Counted from the stretch's first letter, positions 17,329 through 27,040 are shown. The stretch is DNA of 64,000 nt from Chryseobacterium turcicum (GCF_021010565.1 NZ_JAJNAY010000001.1:910001-974000), one strand, 5' to 3'. Notes: generated by a model not told the origin, from the letters alone. A program made the numbers and translations.

Positions 17329-17495
17329 TGATACAGATTATTTTGGCTGTTTTATTCATGGTATTTGGAGTCTTTCTTAAACAATCTAATCATCCTGGTC
17401 TTAGAAATTCTAAAAAGTTTTGGAAAATGTTTATTATTCTGGGAGTTGTGATATTGATTAGCAGATTGGTTGCATCATTTTTAAGTCCATTGTAG
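17328..17495 (+). CDS. small membrane protein, 55 residues
   Basis: The ATG overlaps the HMG-CoA reductase stop (TAATG), and its own stop overlaps the GTG start of the next gene (TAGTG). The product starts MIQIILAVLFMVFGVFLK and ends ISRLVASFLSPL: two membrane helices separated by a short basic loop (LRNSKKFWK). The double overlap is strong evidence for real, coupled translation. Function unknown. Confidence 0.75.
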   Translation: MIQIILAVLFMVFGVFLKQSNHPGLRNSKKFWKMFIILGVVILISRLVASFLSPL

Positions 17496-18565
17496 TGAAA
17501 AAGAAAATTCTATTTTTCCTGTTAATTTCCGGTTTAAGTTTTTCGCAACAGAAAAATTTAAAAATAACTGATTTGCAACCGAAGTCTGAAGATTTTGCTT
17601 TTCCAAAAGTTTCTTATGCTGAAAAACCTTTGGTTGAAAATAAAATAAATACCTATTTGCAGGTCAGTCAGCTTGAATATATTCCCGGGTCAGAAGGGAA
17701 ACCTTCTCAATTGGTATCTGCAGGAAAAACTTCGTATTCCAACTACGTATATTTTTACAGTTGGGAAAAACTGGAAACTCCGAAAAATATCTTGAGTATT
17801 GCCATTAGTGGTGAAGCTTCTGGAGCTTATCCTGAAGGTTTTGATATTTGGAAGAATTTTGATTTGAGAACAGGGAATTTAATCAATGCTAAAGATTTAT
17901 TTCAGCCTAATGCTATAAAAACAGTTGAGAATTTAATTAAGAAAAGGATTAAAACAGAAATTAATGATTATCTCACAGAATTAAAGTCAGAAAAAAAACC
18001 TTCGGAAGAAGTTTTAGACCAAATTGCTATTTATGAAGGCTGCTTTACCGATTTTACTTTAGATGGGATTGAATATTATTTTGCGAAAAATAAAATCAGA
18101 TTTATTGCCGGAAGATGTTCTAATCATGCGATGAGAGCGTTGGATGAATTGGGTAGTCATGTTGTGGAATTTCAGTATAAAGATTTGGAAAAGTATTGGA
18201 ATTCGTACGCAAAGAATTTATTGTCAGATTCCGAAAAAGTTGATAAAACAAGCATTAATAATAAACTGTATAAAGGAAAAATCGATGGTAAATATCCTAT
18301 CACTGTTTTGATAGATAAAGTATATGAAGACGGTTCTTTTTCTGCAAAATATTGGTACGATAAAAATAAAAAACTAATCGAGTGGAACGGGAAATTGAAT
18401 GGGAATCATCTGTCGATTATTGAGAATGATTACTATAGTGAAGAAACGAATCAGTGGATTTTTAGAGCTTTGATAGAAGCCGATTTACAAGGGAGTAAAA
18501 TCTCAGGTACCTGGCAGGATTATAAAACAAAGAAATATTTAAAACTAGAATTAGAAGAATTATAA
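17495..18565 (+). CDS. secreted protein with DUF3298-like features
   Basis: 356 residues from a GTG start that overlaps the previous stop. A signal peptide (FFLLISGLSFSQQ) is followed by a region with 'YPEGFDIWKNFDLRTGNLINAKDLF', close to the pattern 'FDL.TG..I...DLF' of DUF3298/DUF4163 (RsiV-like) domains. The C-terminal part is beta-rich (ITVLIDKVYEDGSFSAKYWY, GSKISGTWQDY). Function unknown. One base before the next gene, so part of a tight operon. Confidence 0.75.
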   Translation: MKKKILFFLLISGLSFSQQKNLKITDLQPKSEDFAFPKVSYAEKPLVENKINTYLQVSQLEYIPGSEGKPSQLVSAGKTSYSNYVYFYSWEKLETPKNILSIAISGEASGAYPEGFDIWKNFDLRTGNLINAKDLFQPNAIKTVENLIKKRIKTEINDYLTELKSEKKPSEEVLDQIAIYEGCFTDFTLDGIEYYFAKNKIRFIAGRCSNHAMRALDELGSHVVEFQYKDLEKYWNSYAKNLLSDSEKVDKTSINNKLYKGKIDGKYPITVLIDKVYEDGSFSAKYWYDKNKKLIEWNGKLNGNHLSIIENDYYSEETNQWIFRALIEADLQGSKISGTWQDYKTKKYLKLELEEL

Positions 18566-18566
18566 A

Positions 18567-18953
18567 ATGAAAACAATTACTTTAGTCTTCGGTGCCGCAT
18601 ATGGAATGTTATCCGTTATTTTAGGTGCTTTCGGAGCGCATGCTTTAAAGAAAATTTTATCTGTGGAAAGACTGGAAAGTTTTGAAACAGGTGTAAGATA
18701 TCAAATGTACGCTGCTTTCTTTTTGCTGATTGCAGGATATATTTTAAAATTTGACACTTCATCTCAAAAATGGATTTCTATTTTGATGATTGCCGGAACG
18801 ATGCTGTTTTCTTTCAGCATTTATTTTTTAAGTCTGCAGGATTATTTGGGAATGAATCTTAAATTTTTAGGTCCGATTACACCACTTGGAGGTTTGTTTA
18901 TGATTTTAGCTTGGCTGATGCTGATTTTTTATTTTGTGAAGAATAAAATTTAA
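18567..18953 (+). CDS. DUF423 family membrane protein
   Basis: 128 residues with four membrane helices and the DUF423 start pattern 'GAAYGMLSVILGAFGAHAL' followed by ETGVRYQMYAAFFLL and the late 'LGPITPLGGLFMILAW'. Related to E. coli YgdD; no established function. It starts two bases after the preceding stop. Confidence 0.92.
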   Translation: MKTITLVFGAAYGMLSVILGAFGAHALKKILSVERLESFETGVRYQMYAAFFLLIAGYILKFDTSSQKWISILMIAGTMLFSFSIYFLSLQDYLGMNLKFLGPITPLGGLFMILAWLMLIFYFVKNKI

Positions 18954-19022
18954 TCAATGCGATTGAAGCTAAAAGTAAAAACTGCGATATTTTGTGTAGA
19001 TTGTCTACTGAAAAATCACACT

Positions 19023-19706
19023 ATGAATCAGCGGTCTATATTATTTTTTGTAATCCTTATTATTTCTTTTTTTAGTGTTTCGAAAATAAATGCTCAGGAG
19101 AAGAGAAAATTAATGAATAGGGGGATTTTAACAGAAATTAAAAATATTCAAAATCGTTTTTCTGATAGTGTTAAACATTACGATTACAAGAAGGATGCAG
19201 CTTTATATGGACAAAAGTATAAAAGCTTTTATGGTGAAAAATTAAATAGCCTAAAAGAACTGTATCAAAGCATTTATGACAAAGAAGGGGTGGTTGGAAA
19301 AATAGATTCAAGTCTTTCGTTTAAAACAACAAATGCAATACAAGCCGAAAAAAACACTCAAACCGGAATCACTTCTTCGGAAGAAATAAAAAATAAATCT
19401 ATTGATATTACCGAGGTTGAAAACTTCCAACAACTTCAAGAGTTACAAAAACAATTGACGCTTAATTTTCCTACTTATTTAGTAGAAGAGCTTGATGAAG
19501 GAGTTTATCGTTGTAAATTGACTTTTATAATCGATGTGGACGGGAAATTCAAAAAAGTAAAATACAGTGAAGCATCTAAGGCCGAATTTGGAATTATCAG
19601 TGCATTATTCCTTTATGCAATCGGAGGTTTAGAGAAACCTTTGCTATATAATCAAAAACCAATTGTACAAAATTTTACACAACCTATCGTTTTAAGATTT
19701 GAATAA
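19023..19706 (+). CDS. secreted protein with TonB C-terminal-like domain
   Basis: The open frame starts at 18957, but the ATG at 19023 puts a signal peptide at the very N-terminus (MNQRSILFFVILIISFFSVSKINAQ), so I use it; the product has 227 residues. The end (YRCKLTFIIDVDGKFKKVKYSEAS ... KPIVQNFTQPIVLRFE) follows the TonB_C pattern of a strand, 'D.DG', and a final 'QPI..RF' strand. It is not a full TonB, since no proline-rich spanning region is present. Last gene of the operon that begins with HMG-CoA reductase or shortly after it. Confidence 0.72.
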   Translation: MNQRSILFFVILIISFFSVSKINAQEKRKLMNRGILTEIKNIQNRFSDSVKHYDYKKDAALYGQKYKSFYGEKLNSLKELYQSIYDKEGVVGKIDSSLSFKTTNAIQAEKNTQTGITSSEEIKNKSIDITEVENFQQLQELQKQLTLNFPTYLVEELDEGVYRCKLTFIIDVDGKFKKVKYSEASKAEFGIISALFLYAIGGLEKPLLYNQKPIVQNFTQPIVLRFE

Positions 19707-19945
19707 CAACAACCTTTTTAGGCTATTTCTTATTTTAAACATTAAGATTATTTAGTTTTTAAGAATACAAACGATTCAGTTTTTTTAAGATTTACTAAAG
19801 TAAAAAGTAAGAGGATTGCTTAAGTCAATTTCATTGATTCTTAAAAAATATTCACTTTTTAATTAGCCTTAGTGGTTTAAAAATGCTGTATTTCAAAAAG
19901 ATATATTATAACAAATGATGATGGTAATTTTAAAAATAAATTAAA

Positions 19946-21223
19946 ATGAAAATCAACAGAAGACGTCGCTTAATACGAACTTTTAATCTTTTGGATCAGC
20001 CGATGAGGTTTAATCCTTTCGTATTCAGTCGTTCTTTTTTTATGTGGGCAATCACCGGTTTAGTGGGCGGAATTATCGCCGGATTATACTGGATTGTTCT
20101 TGAGCATTTCACGGAGTTTTTACATCAATTCCAAGGTTGGATGGTGATTCCAACGATGGCAATTTCTGGTCTTTTGGCAGGTTTGGTCATTCATTTTATT
20201 GGCGACCCGGGAGAAATCCATTTAATTGTCAATAATATCCGTTTTAATAAAGGGAAATTAGACCCGAAGAATAATCCTTCCATGATTTTGTCATCACTAT
20301 TTTGTGTGGCATCGGGAGGAAGTTTAGGTCCTGAAGCGCCTTTGGTTCAGGTTACCGGTTCTACAGGAACTTATTTGGGGAAACTTTTTAGGCTGAAAGG
20401 AGAAGAATTGCGTTCTTTAAGTATTGCCGGAATGGCTTCGGGTTTTACAGCACTTTTCGGAGCTCCACTTGGAGGAAGTTTATTTTCTCTTGAAATTCTG
20501 CATCATAAACACGCTGTAGAATATTATAAAGCGATTATTCCGGCTTTGGTGGCGAGTTGTTTCAGTTATCTGATGTTTGCGTTGATTATTCATCTGGGAA
20601 TTGGGGCGACATGGGATTTGAAAGCTTATCATTACACCGGAGTTTACGATTTTGCGTACGCAACAGCTTTTGGAATTGTAGGAACTTTATTTGGCTGGAT
20701 TTTCATTTTTGTCGTTAAATTTTTCAAAAAAGCTTTCGAATACAGAAAATTTCCTATTTACATCAAGACTTTGGTGGGCGGAATTTTATTAGGAGTTATT
20801 GCGTTTTATTTTCCATTGACAAGATATTTCGGGCATCATGAAATAAATGAATTAATTAACGGAGAGTACACGCTGAATTTTTTAATAATCATTTTAGTTT
20901 TTAAAATTTTAGCCATTGCCATTACTGTAACTTCAGGATGGAGAGGTGGTTTTATCATTCCGTTGTTTTTTGTGGGAACGACTTTAGGATTGATTATTCA
21001 TCATTTATTTCCAACGGTCGATACCACTTTAGCGATTGTAAGCTGTATGGCGGCAATTAATGCTTGTGTCACAAGAACGCCAATGAGTACAACAATTATT
21101 TTGGGAACTTTAACCGGATTTACCTATTTCGTTCCGATACTTTTTGCAAGTTTGACGGGATATTTCTTGGCTCCCAAAATTCCATTTATCGGTTCGCAGT
21201 CGGAAAAATTAACTGAAGAATAG
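19946..21223 (+). CDS. ClC-type chloride channel/antiporter
   Basis: 425 residues, about ten membrane helices, no CBS domains. The ion-pathway motif GGSLGPEAPLVQVTGSTG aligns with G-R-E-G-P of ClC-ec1 and keeps the gating glutamate. The second signature SGFTALFGAPLGGSLFSLEI and the late GWRGGFIIPLFFVGTTLG are also present. It moves chloride, or another anion such as fluoride or nitrate, across the inner membrane. A 240 bp AT-rich spacer precedes it. Confidence 0.9.
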   Translation: MKINRRRRLIRTFNLLDQPMRFNPFVFSRSFFMWAITGLVGGIIAGLYWIVLEHFTEFLHQFQGWMVIPTMAISGLLAGLVIHFIGDPGEIHLIVNNIRFNKGKLDPKNNPSMILSSLFCVASGGSLGPEAPLVQVTGSTGTYLGKLFRLKGEELRSLSIAGMASGFTALFGAPLGGSLFSLEILHHKHAVEYYKAIIPALVASCFSYLMFALIIHLGIGATWDLKAYHYTGVYDFAYATAFGIVGTLFGWIFIFVVKFFKKAFEYRKFPIYIKTLVGGILLGVIAFYFPLTRYFGHHEINELINGEYTLNFLIIILVFKILAIAITVTSGWRGGFIIPLFFVGTTLGLIIHHLFPTVDTTLAIVSCMAAINACVTRTPMSTTIILGTLTGFTYFVPILFASLTGYFLAPKIPFIGSQSEKLTEE

Positions 21224-21285
21224 AAATATTTGAGGCAAAAAGTAAATGAAAGAAGAAATATCATCTTAATTTTTAGTCTAATAAA

Positions 21286-21316
21286 CTTGGACTTCCGTGT
21301 CTTTTTATTAAATTTG
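21286..21316 (+). promoter_or_regulatory. sucC promoter
   Basis: A -33 CTTG at 21286-21289 and a perfect -7 TAAATTTG at 21309-21316, separated by 19 bp, the standard Bacteroidetes spacing. Transcription should start near 21322, about 30 bp before sucC. Confidence 0.75.
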
Positions 21317-21354
21317 TCAACCTTTAAATATTAAAATAAAATAATAAAAATAAT

Positions 21355-22545
21355 ATGAATCTTCACGAGTATCAATCAAAAGAGATTTTATCAAAGTATG
21401 GAGTAGCTATCCAACGTGGTCACGTAGCAAACACTGTTGAAGAAGCAGTAGCTGCTGCTGAAAAATTAACTGCTGAAACAGGAGCTCAGGCTTGGGTTGT
21501 AAAAGCACAAATTCACGCAGGTGGTCGTGGTAAAGGTGGTGGTGTAAAGTTCTCTCCAAACATGGATAAACTTAAAGAAAACGCTACAAACATCCTAGGA
21601 ATGCAATTGATTACGCCTCAGACTTCTGCTGAAGGTAAATTGGTAAATTCTGTGTTGGTTGCTGAGGATGTATATTATCCTGGAGAATCTGAAACTAAAG
21701 AATTTTATGTTTCTATTCTTTTAGACAGAGCTGAAGGTAAAAATACAATCGTATATTCTACTGAAGGAGGTATGGATATTGAGCACGTTGCAGAAGTAAC
21801 GCCTCACTTAATCCACAACGAATTAATCGATGCTACTTTGGGTCTTCAAGGTTTCCAGGCTAGAAAAATTGCTTTCAATTTAGGTCTTGAAGGAAATGCG
21901 TTCAAAGAATTTACAAAATTCATCTCATCTCTTTACAATGCTTACGTAGGAATTGATGCATCTCTTTTCGAAATCAACCCGGTTTTGAAAACTTCAGATA
22001 ACAAAATTATCGCGGTAGATGCTAAAGTAACTTTAGATGGTAACTCATTGTTCCGTCACAAAGACTTAGCTGAACTTAGAGATACAAGAGAAGAAGATCC
22101 TTTGGATGTTGAAGCTGGTGAAGCAGGGCTTAACTTCGTAAAACTAGACGGTAACGTTGCTTGTATGGTAAACGGAGCTGGTCTTGCAATGGCGACTATG
22201 GATATCATCAAATTATCTGGTGGTAACCCAGCTAACTTCCTAGACGTTGGAGGTACTGCAGATGCTGCAAGAGTACAGACTGCTTTCGAAATCGTTTTGA
22301 GAGATCCAAACGTAAAAGCTATTTTGATCAACATCTTCGGAGGTATCGTAAGATGTGACAGAGTTGCTCAGGGTGTTGTAGATGCTTACAAAGCAATGGG
22401 AAGCCTTCCTGTTCCATTAATCGTAAGATTACAAGGTACTAATGCTGTAGAAGCTAAAAAATTAATTGACGAGTCTGGTCTTCCGGTACACTCTGCAATT
22501 ACTTTAGAAGAAGCTGCAAACAAAGTAAAAGAAGTTTTAGCTTAA
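21355..22545 (+). CDS. sucC: succinyl-CoA ligase (ADP-forming) beta subunit
   Basis: 396 residues, the usual length. Couples succinyl-CoA cleavage to ATP synthesis in the citric acid cycle, together with SucD. Seen: N-terminal [17 protein letters not shown], the ATP-grasp region [20 protein letters not shown], the [20 protein letters not shown]oA/succinate loop, and [15 protein letters not shown]. sucD is not adjacent: a terminator follows directly, which is common in this group. Codon use is strongly that of a highly expressed gene. Confidence 0.97.
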   Translation: MNLHEYQSKEILSKYGVAIQRGHVANTVEEAVAAAEKLTAETGAQAWVVKAQIHAGGRGKGGGVKFSPNMDKLKENATNILGMQLITPQTSAEGKLVNSVLVAEDVYYPGESETKEFYVSILLDRAEGKNTIVYSTEGGMDIEHVAEVTPHLIHNELIDATLGLQGFQARKIAFNLGLEGNAFKEFTKFISSLYNAYVGIDASLFEINPVLKTSDNKIIAVDAKVTLDGNSLFRHKDLAELRDTREEDPLDVEAGEAGLNFVKLDGNVACMVNGAGLAMATMDIIKLSGGNPANFLDVGGTADAARVQTAFEIVLRDPNVKAILINIFGGIVRCDRVAQGVVDAYKAMGSLPVPLIVRLQGTNAVEAKKLIDESGLPVHSAITLEEAANKVKEVLA

Positions 22546-22568
22546 TTCTAAAATTTTTATATAAATTT

Positions 22569-22599
22569 AAACCGTTCCATTTTTTGGAGCGGTTTTTTT
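22569..22599 (+). terminator. sucC terminator
   Basis: Stem AAACCGTTCC (22569-22578) / GGAGCGGTTT (22586-22595; one G-T pair) with a T-run, 24 bp after sucC. Confidence 0.88.
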
Positions 22600-22605
22600 A
22601 TAGAT

Positions 22606-22859
22606 TAATTATTATGAATGTCCGTTTTCAGTCATACGCCTGTAACACCTATTATTACAAGGTTATTGACGATTTTATTGCAATATATGTCTGATTTAAT
22701 CTGTGAAATGAGTTCATCAAGGCGTAATTGAAGATATTTCCGTTTGATTTCAGGGTGAAATCTTAAAAAACAAACAATATATCTTGTTGAATTACAAACT
22801 AGTATTTGACAACTTGATTAATTACGGATATACATATTAATTATTAAGACTAAATGATG
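22606..22859. repeat. dispersed ~250 bp repeat, copy 2
   Basis: Second copy of the 7261-7513 element in the same orientation. It begins a few bases after the sucC terminator and ends over the start codon of the 22854 gene. Most of the length is identical; substitutions cluster near the right third. The minus-strand frame that ends at 22632 stays open here too, with conservative changes such as K to Q and N to D. Confidence 0.85.
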
Positions 22860-23357
22860 AAAAATATACAGATTCCAAATCCGTGTTCTGAAAACTGGGA
22901 AATAATGTCTCCTCAGGAAAAAGGTAGATTTTGCGAAGTCTGCAGTAAATGTGTGATAGATTTTACACAAAAACAGCCTGAAGAAATTCATCAGATTTTC
23001 ATAGAAAATAAAAATACAAGCATTTGTGGAAGGTTTTATAATCATCAATTATCCGATAATAGAAAAAATAATATCGATCAGATAAAAAGAAGTTTCTTTA
23101 AATATATTCCTTCTTATTTTCAGAATAACAGAATTATCCTGACTGTTTTGTCTTTTATCTTATTTTTGACAGGATGCTCGAAACAAAAAGAAGAATCCTG
23201 TATAACAACCACAGGCGTAGTTTTTGAAGATATAGAAATGGATACACTTACAAATAAAAATTTTGAAATGGGAGAAGCTGTTTTAATTGATAATGACTCA
23301 GTCGCTAAAATCCATAAAAAAGAAGATGACTTTAAAAGAAAGAAATCTCCAAAATAA
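22854..23357 (+). CDS. cysteine-motif protein with hydrophobic anchor
   Basis: 167 residues. The N-terminal ~60 residues carry PNPCSENW (Cys11), then FCEVCSKCVIDF (Cys27, 30, 33) and a further Cys58, the pattern of a small metal-binding domain that is frequent in Bacteroidetes proteins. A hydrophobic segment (residues 93-107) ends in LTGC, which looks like a lipobox placed in the middle of the protein. The tail is charged. Two ATG codons (22854 and 22857) are possible starts. Function unknown. Its upstream region is the dispersed repeat. Confidence 0.75.
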   Translation: MMKNIQIPNPCSENWEIMSPQEKGRFCEVCSKCVIDFTQKQPEEIHQIFIENKNTSICGRFYNHQLSDNRKNNIDQIKRSFFKYIPSYFQNNRIILTVLSFILFLTGCSKQKEESCITTTGVVFEDIEMDTLTNKNFEMGEAVLIDNDSVAKIHKKEDDFKRKKSPK

Positions 23358-23602
23358 TTTTTTCAATATTAAAATATTCATCCAATAAATCTTTCAATCT
23401 GCTTTTTGTAAGGTAAAACTTGTTACTCTTAAATCATTTAGTCAAACGACTAACTATCAACTATTCTTACAATTTTGTAAACTTTTGAATTTCTCTTTTC
23501 TTAATCATTTCATTCTTTTACGGTGAAAAATATCATCTACTAAATGATAACTGACAAATCTCACAACCCATTTTTGATCTAAAACTTGTACCTTTATCAT
23601 TG

Positions 23603-24799
23603 ATGGAAGACTACATTTTACAACCAAGATTTAAAGATGCTCCTCATTTCAAAGATTTTTGGACGAAAGGAAACGGAAAACAGCTGATTGATTTTTCCGG
23701 TGCAGAAGTGAGTTTTAAAGATTTCGAAAAATTTGCTCCTTTCTTTTATCATGTAGATGAAATAGGAGATGAAGTTGTGAAAGAGGTTTATTTTACCAAA
23801 AAATACAGTGAAGCGTCACGAGAAATCGAGCAGTACATAAGAAATGGATTTTCAGAAAATGAAAATGTCCCCGAAAGTGTAAAAAAGCTTTTTACTCAAA
23901 CTCAAAAACTTCCTGATTGGCTTGATTATAACTTAATAAAAGCCGGTGCTGAACTTTGCATGCGAAGCAATCTCGATTCTTTAATTTCGCTCAGAGATTA
24001 TTGTTTAATTGGCGGTTACGATTATGCTTATCTCAACAAACCGTTGGTGGCAACAGAAGCGCTTAAAAAAGGAGCCGTAAAAAGACTTTCTGAAACACTA
24101 GATTTTTGGGTGAATGTAACAAGATATGATGCTTTGGAAATTCATAAAAAAGGATATGAGTTTGCGATAAAAACAAGACTTATCCATTCCTATGCAAGGC
24201 TTTCAATTAAAAAGCATTACAAAAATTGGGATACCGAAAATTGGGGTCAACCCATCAATTCTTGGGATATGATGGCAACGTATATTGGCTTCAGTCTTGT
24301 TTTTTTGCACAGTCTTCATAAATTTGGAAATACTTTTTCAGAAGAGGAAGAAAAAGGGCTTTTTCACCTTTGGAAGTACGTAGGATACTTGCTGGGAATT
24401 CCTGAAAACCTGCTTCCCAACGATAAAAAACAGGCAACAGAGTATTTTTATTTATGGACCTCCGTTCAGCCGTCTTCAGATAAAGATTCTATTCTGTTAG
24501 CGCATTCTTTACTAAACGAATCTTTAGAAAATCCGATTTTGAAATATGAGTTTCAAAGAAAGAATCTGCGTTATCTGCATATTTGCTGCACTTGGTTTTT
24601 ATTGGATGATGACGTCTGCAAAAGACTTCAAATTCCTGACGTACCTTTCAAAAAAGGATTTCCTATTACAAAAAGAATCATTAATAAAATATACGATTCT
24701 ACGGTAAGCCGAGAAGCCAGAATTAAAAAAGGAAATAAAGACCAGATGAAAGTGTTGGAAGACTATTTGAGAATTACACAGAACTCAAATTTCCATTAA
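23603..24799 (+). CDS. DUF2236 (MpaB-like oxygenase) family protein
   Basis: 398 residues from ATG 23603 (a TTG lies one codon upstream). The helical core resembles the DUF2236/latex-clearing-protein family: DYCLIGGYDYAYLNKPLVAT, a KTRLIHSYARLSI motif where family members have R.R..H...R, and WGQPINSWDMMATYIGFSLV. These proteins are haem-binding oxygenases or oxygenase-like proteins; the natural substrate here is unknown. Single gene, no signal peptide. Confidence 0.85.
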   Translation: MEDYILQPRFKDAPHFKDFWTKGNGKQLIDFSGAEVSFKDFEKFAPFFYHVDEIGDEVVKEVYFTKKYSEASREIEQYIRNGFSENENVPESVKKLFTQTQKLPDWLDYNLIKAGAELCMRSNLDSLISLRDYCLIGGYDYAYLNKPLVATEALKKGAVKRLSETLDFWVNVTRYDALEIHKKGYEFAIKTRLIHSYARLSIKKHYKNWDTENWGQPINSWDMMATYIGFSLVFLHSLHKFGNTFSEEEEKGLFHLWKYVGYLLGIPENLLPNDKKQATEYFYLWTSVQPSSDKDSILLAHSLLNESLENPILKYEFQRKNLRYLHICCTWFLLDDDVCKRLQIPDVPFKKGFPITKRIINKIYDSTVSREARIKKGNKDQMKVLEDYLRITQNSNFH

Positions 24800-24854
24800 T
24801 GGATTATTCATTACCCCATTACTTATTACCTATACTTTGTGAGTAATCTTTCTT

Positions 24855-24951
24855 AATAGCCGCGATTGTAGCGACATCCTTTTTCTGAATAAAGATTGTT
24901 AAAAAGCGTTGGCGAAAAAGATACAGCGGAAAGCGGGATAAAGCTCTTGAG
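24855..24951. repeat. dispersed flavobacterial repeat, copy 1
   Basis: Runs from TAGCCGCGATTGTAGCGACA through CATCCTTTTT, GGCGAAAAAGATACAGCGGA and AAGCGGGATAAAGCTCTTGA. The same ordered blocks occur at 59038-59130. The pattern (AGCC..GATTG..GCGGCATCC, AAAGAT..AGCGGA, AAGC.GG) is a well-known intergenic repeat of flavobacteria. It fills most of the gap between the DUF2236 gene and recA; an 86-codon minus-strand frame over it is not credible as a gene. Confidence 0.8.
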
Positions 24952-25135
24952 AAAATGTATTTTAGAAAAAAAAAGATATCTATTTTCTGAAATTCTAATC
25001 GTTTCAACATTGACTTTTCTTTTTTAATTGGAGTGAAATTTATTATTTTTTTAACGCAAAAAACAAATTCCGAGGACAAATAATATGAACTTTTAAAATT
25101 TAATTATGTATTTTTGATAAATTATTTAATACGAT

Positions 25136-26143
25136 ATGAGCAACATAGATGATAAGAAAAAAGCACTTGCCTTGGTGCTTGATAAGCTAGATAAAACATA
25201 CGGAAAGGGAACTGTAATGACGTTGGGAGATAGTGAAATCGATACTACGATTGAGGTTATTCCTTCAGGGTCATTAGGGCTAGACATCGCTTTAGGCGTT
25301 GGTGGATATCCAAGAGGTAGAATCATTGAAATCTACGGACCTGAATCTTCTGGTAAAACAACTTTAACGCTTCATGCAATTGCAGAAGCTCAAAAAGCGG
25401 GCGGAATTGCTGCTTTTATTGATGCAGAGCACGCTTTCGACAGAGGGTATGCAGCAAAATTAGGAATCGACTTAGAAAACCTTATTATTTCTCAGCCAGA
25501 CAATGGTGAACAAGCTTTGGAAATTGCTGATAACTTGATTCGTTCAGGAGCAATTGATATTGTAGTAATTGACTCAGTGGCTGCATTGACTCCAAAAGCA
25601 GAGATTGAAGGGGAAATGGGAGATTCTAAAATGGGTCTTCATGCAAGATTGATGTCTCAGGCATTAAGAAAATTGACTGCGACTATTAACAGAACAAAAT
25701 GTACGGTAATTTTCATCAACCAGTTGAGAGAAAAAATCGGAGTAATGTTCGGAAACCCTGAAACAACAACTGGGGGTAACGCTTTGAAATTTTACGCTTC
25801 GGTAAGATTAGATATCAGAAAAGCAAGTGCACCGATTAAGAACGGTGATGAAGCTGTTGGAAGCCGTGTGAAAGTGAAAGTTGTAAAAAACAAAGTTGCT
25901 CCACCTTTCAAAATGGCAGAATTTGACATTATGTATGGTGAAGGTGTTTCTAAAACCGGTGAAATTTTAGATACTGCAGTTGATATGGGAGTTGTGAAGA
26001 AAAGCGGTTCTTGGTTCAGCTACGGTGAAACTAAGCTAGGACAAGGTCGTGATGCTGTTAGAGATTTGTTGAAAGACAATCCTGAATTGGCTGAAGAGCT
26101 TGAAAACAAAGTAAAAGAAGAAATCATCAACAACAAAAAGTAA
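25136..26143 (+). CDS. recA: recombinase RecA
   Basis: 335 residues. Forms filaments on single-stranded DNA for homologous recombination and repair. Walker A is residues 69-76 (GPESSGKT). Also seen: the DNA-binding loops ([21 protein letters not shown] and [20 protein letters not shown]) and the [22 protein letters not shown]-terminal motif. A TATTTTTG -7 box is at 25109-25116, but no clear -33 box. No LexA-type palindrome is evident upstream by eye. Confidence 0.98.
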   Translation: MSNIDDKKKALALVLDKLDKTYGKGTVMTLGDSEIDTTIEVIPSGSLGLDIALGVGGYPRGRIIEIYGPESSGKTTLTLHAIAEAQKAGGIAAFIDAEHAFDRGYAAKLGIDLENLIISQPDNGEQALEIADNLIRSGAIDIVVIDSVAALTPKAEIEGEMGDSKMGLHARLMSQALRKLTATINRTKCTVIFINQLREKIGVMFGNPETTTGGNALKFYASVRLDIRKASAPIKNGDEAVGSRVKVKVVKNKVAPPFKMAEFDIMYGEGVSKTGEILDTAVDMGVVKKSGSWFSYGETKLGQGRDAVRDLLKDNPELAEELENKVKEEIINNKK

Positions 26144-26162
26144 TTTGTTTTGATTAAAATAC

Positions 26163-26194
26163 AAAAAAAGACAGCTGAAAGGCTGTCTTTTTTT
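26163..26194 (+). terminator. recA terminator
   Basis: Stem AAAAAGACAGC (26165-26175) / GCTGTCTTTTT (26182-26192) with a continuing T-run. Confidence 0.92.
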
Positions 26195-26219
26195 GTATTT
26201 TGAAAAATAGTAAATTCAG

Positions 26220-26945
26220 ATGATGAGAAATAGATTGTATAGCCTCTTGACCATGTTGGTATTTGTTTTTTTATTTTCCTGTAAAAAAGAGAACCCGATA
26301 AACTCTGATTTTATTATTTATCAGACCAATTCGAAAAATGATAAGGTTACCTTATTTTGGAAAAATAACAAAAATGAACCTTTAAAAAGTTTCAAAAACT
26401 TGAAAGAACTTACTGATTCTAAAAATGAAACTTTAAAATTTGCAATGAATGGTGGAATGTTTATTAAAAATAATATGCCCAAAGGTCTTTATATTGAAAA
26501 CTACCAAAAATTAAATGAAATTGATACCTTGTCTGGTGAAGGGAATTTTTATCTTAAACCAAACGGTATTTTTTATATCACTACATCGAATGATTATAAA
26601 ATTCTAACTAGTGAAAATTTTCGCTTCAATTCAGAAATAAAATATGCTACTCAATCTGGGCCCATGCTCATTGTCGACGGGAAAGTAAATTCAATTTTTC
26701 AAAAAAAATCAAAAAATTTAAACATTAGAAATGGTGTAGGAATTTTGAAAAACGGAGAGGTTGTTTTTGCAATGTCAAAAAAAGAAATTAACTTTTATGA
26801 TTTTGCCGAATTGTTTAAAAATTTAGGTTGCCAAAATGCATTATATCTTGATGGCTTTGTTTCTAGGTCGTATTTTCCTCAAGAGAAATGGATTCAGGAG
26901 GATGGTGATTTTGGAGTAATGATTGGCGTTACAAATAAAAATTAA
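26220..26945 (+). CDS. phosphodiester glycosidase-like lipoprotein (NAGPA/DUF2233)
   Basis: 241 residues. The N-terminal lipoprotein signal ends at LFSC (Cys21), so it is lipid-anchored in the envelope. The body has the family landmarks: LKFAMNGGMFIKNNMPKGLYIE, YATQSGPMLIVDGKV, IRNGVGILKNGEVVFAMSK and CQNALYLDGFVSRSYFP. The domain is shared with the enzyme that uncovers mannose-6-phosphate, acting on sugar phosphodiesters; the bacterial substrate is unknown. ATGATG gives two possible starts. Confidence 0.85.
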   Translation: MMRNRLYSLLTMLVFVFLFSCKKENPINSDFIIYQTNSKNDKVTLFWKNNKNEPLKSFKNLKELTDSKNETLKFAMNGGMFIKNNMPKGLYIENYQKLNEIDTLSGEGNFYLKPNGIFYITTSNDYKILTSENFRFNSEIKYATQSGPMLIVDGKVNSIFQKKSKNLNIRNGVGILKNGEVVFAMSKKEINFYDFAELFKNLGCQNALYLDGFVSRSYFPQEKWIQEDGDFGVMIGVTNKN

Positions 26946-27040
26946 ATATAAATTCTTATTCAATTAGTGTCAATCTGTCACTTTCTTTTCAATGGTATTT
27001 TTTTTGAGATTTGAAAACCATATTTAAAAAATAAAATAAA

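Noticed and set aside
18957..19022. Upstream start for the TonB_C-like secreted protein
   Set aside because: Using it buries the signal peptide behind 22 residues. The ATG at 19023 gives a normal secreted protein.
24819..25079. 86-codon minus-strand frame upstream of recA
   Set aside because: It lies over the dispersed flavobacterial repeat, has no family-like pattern, and would place a gene inside repeat DNA.
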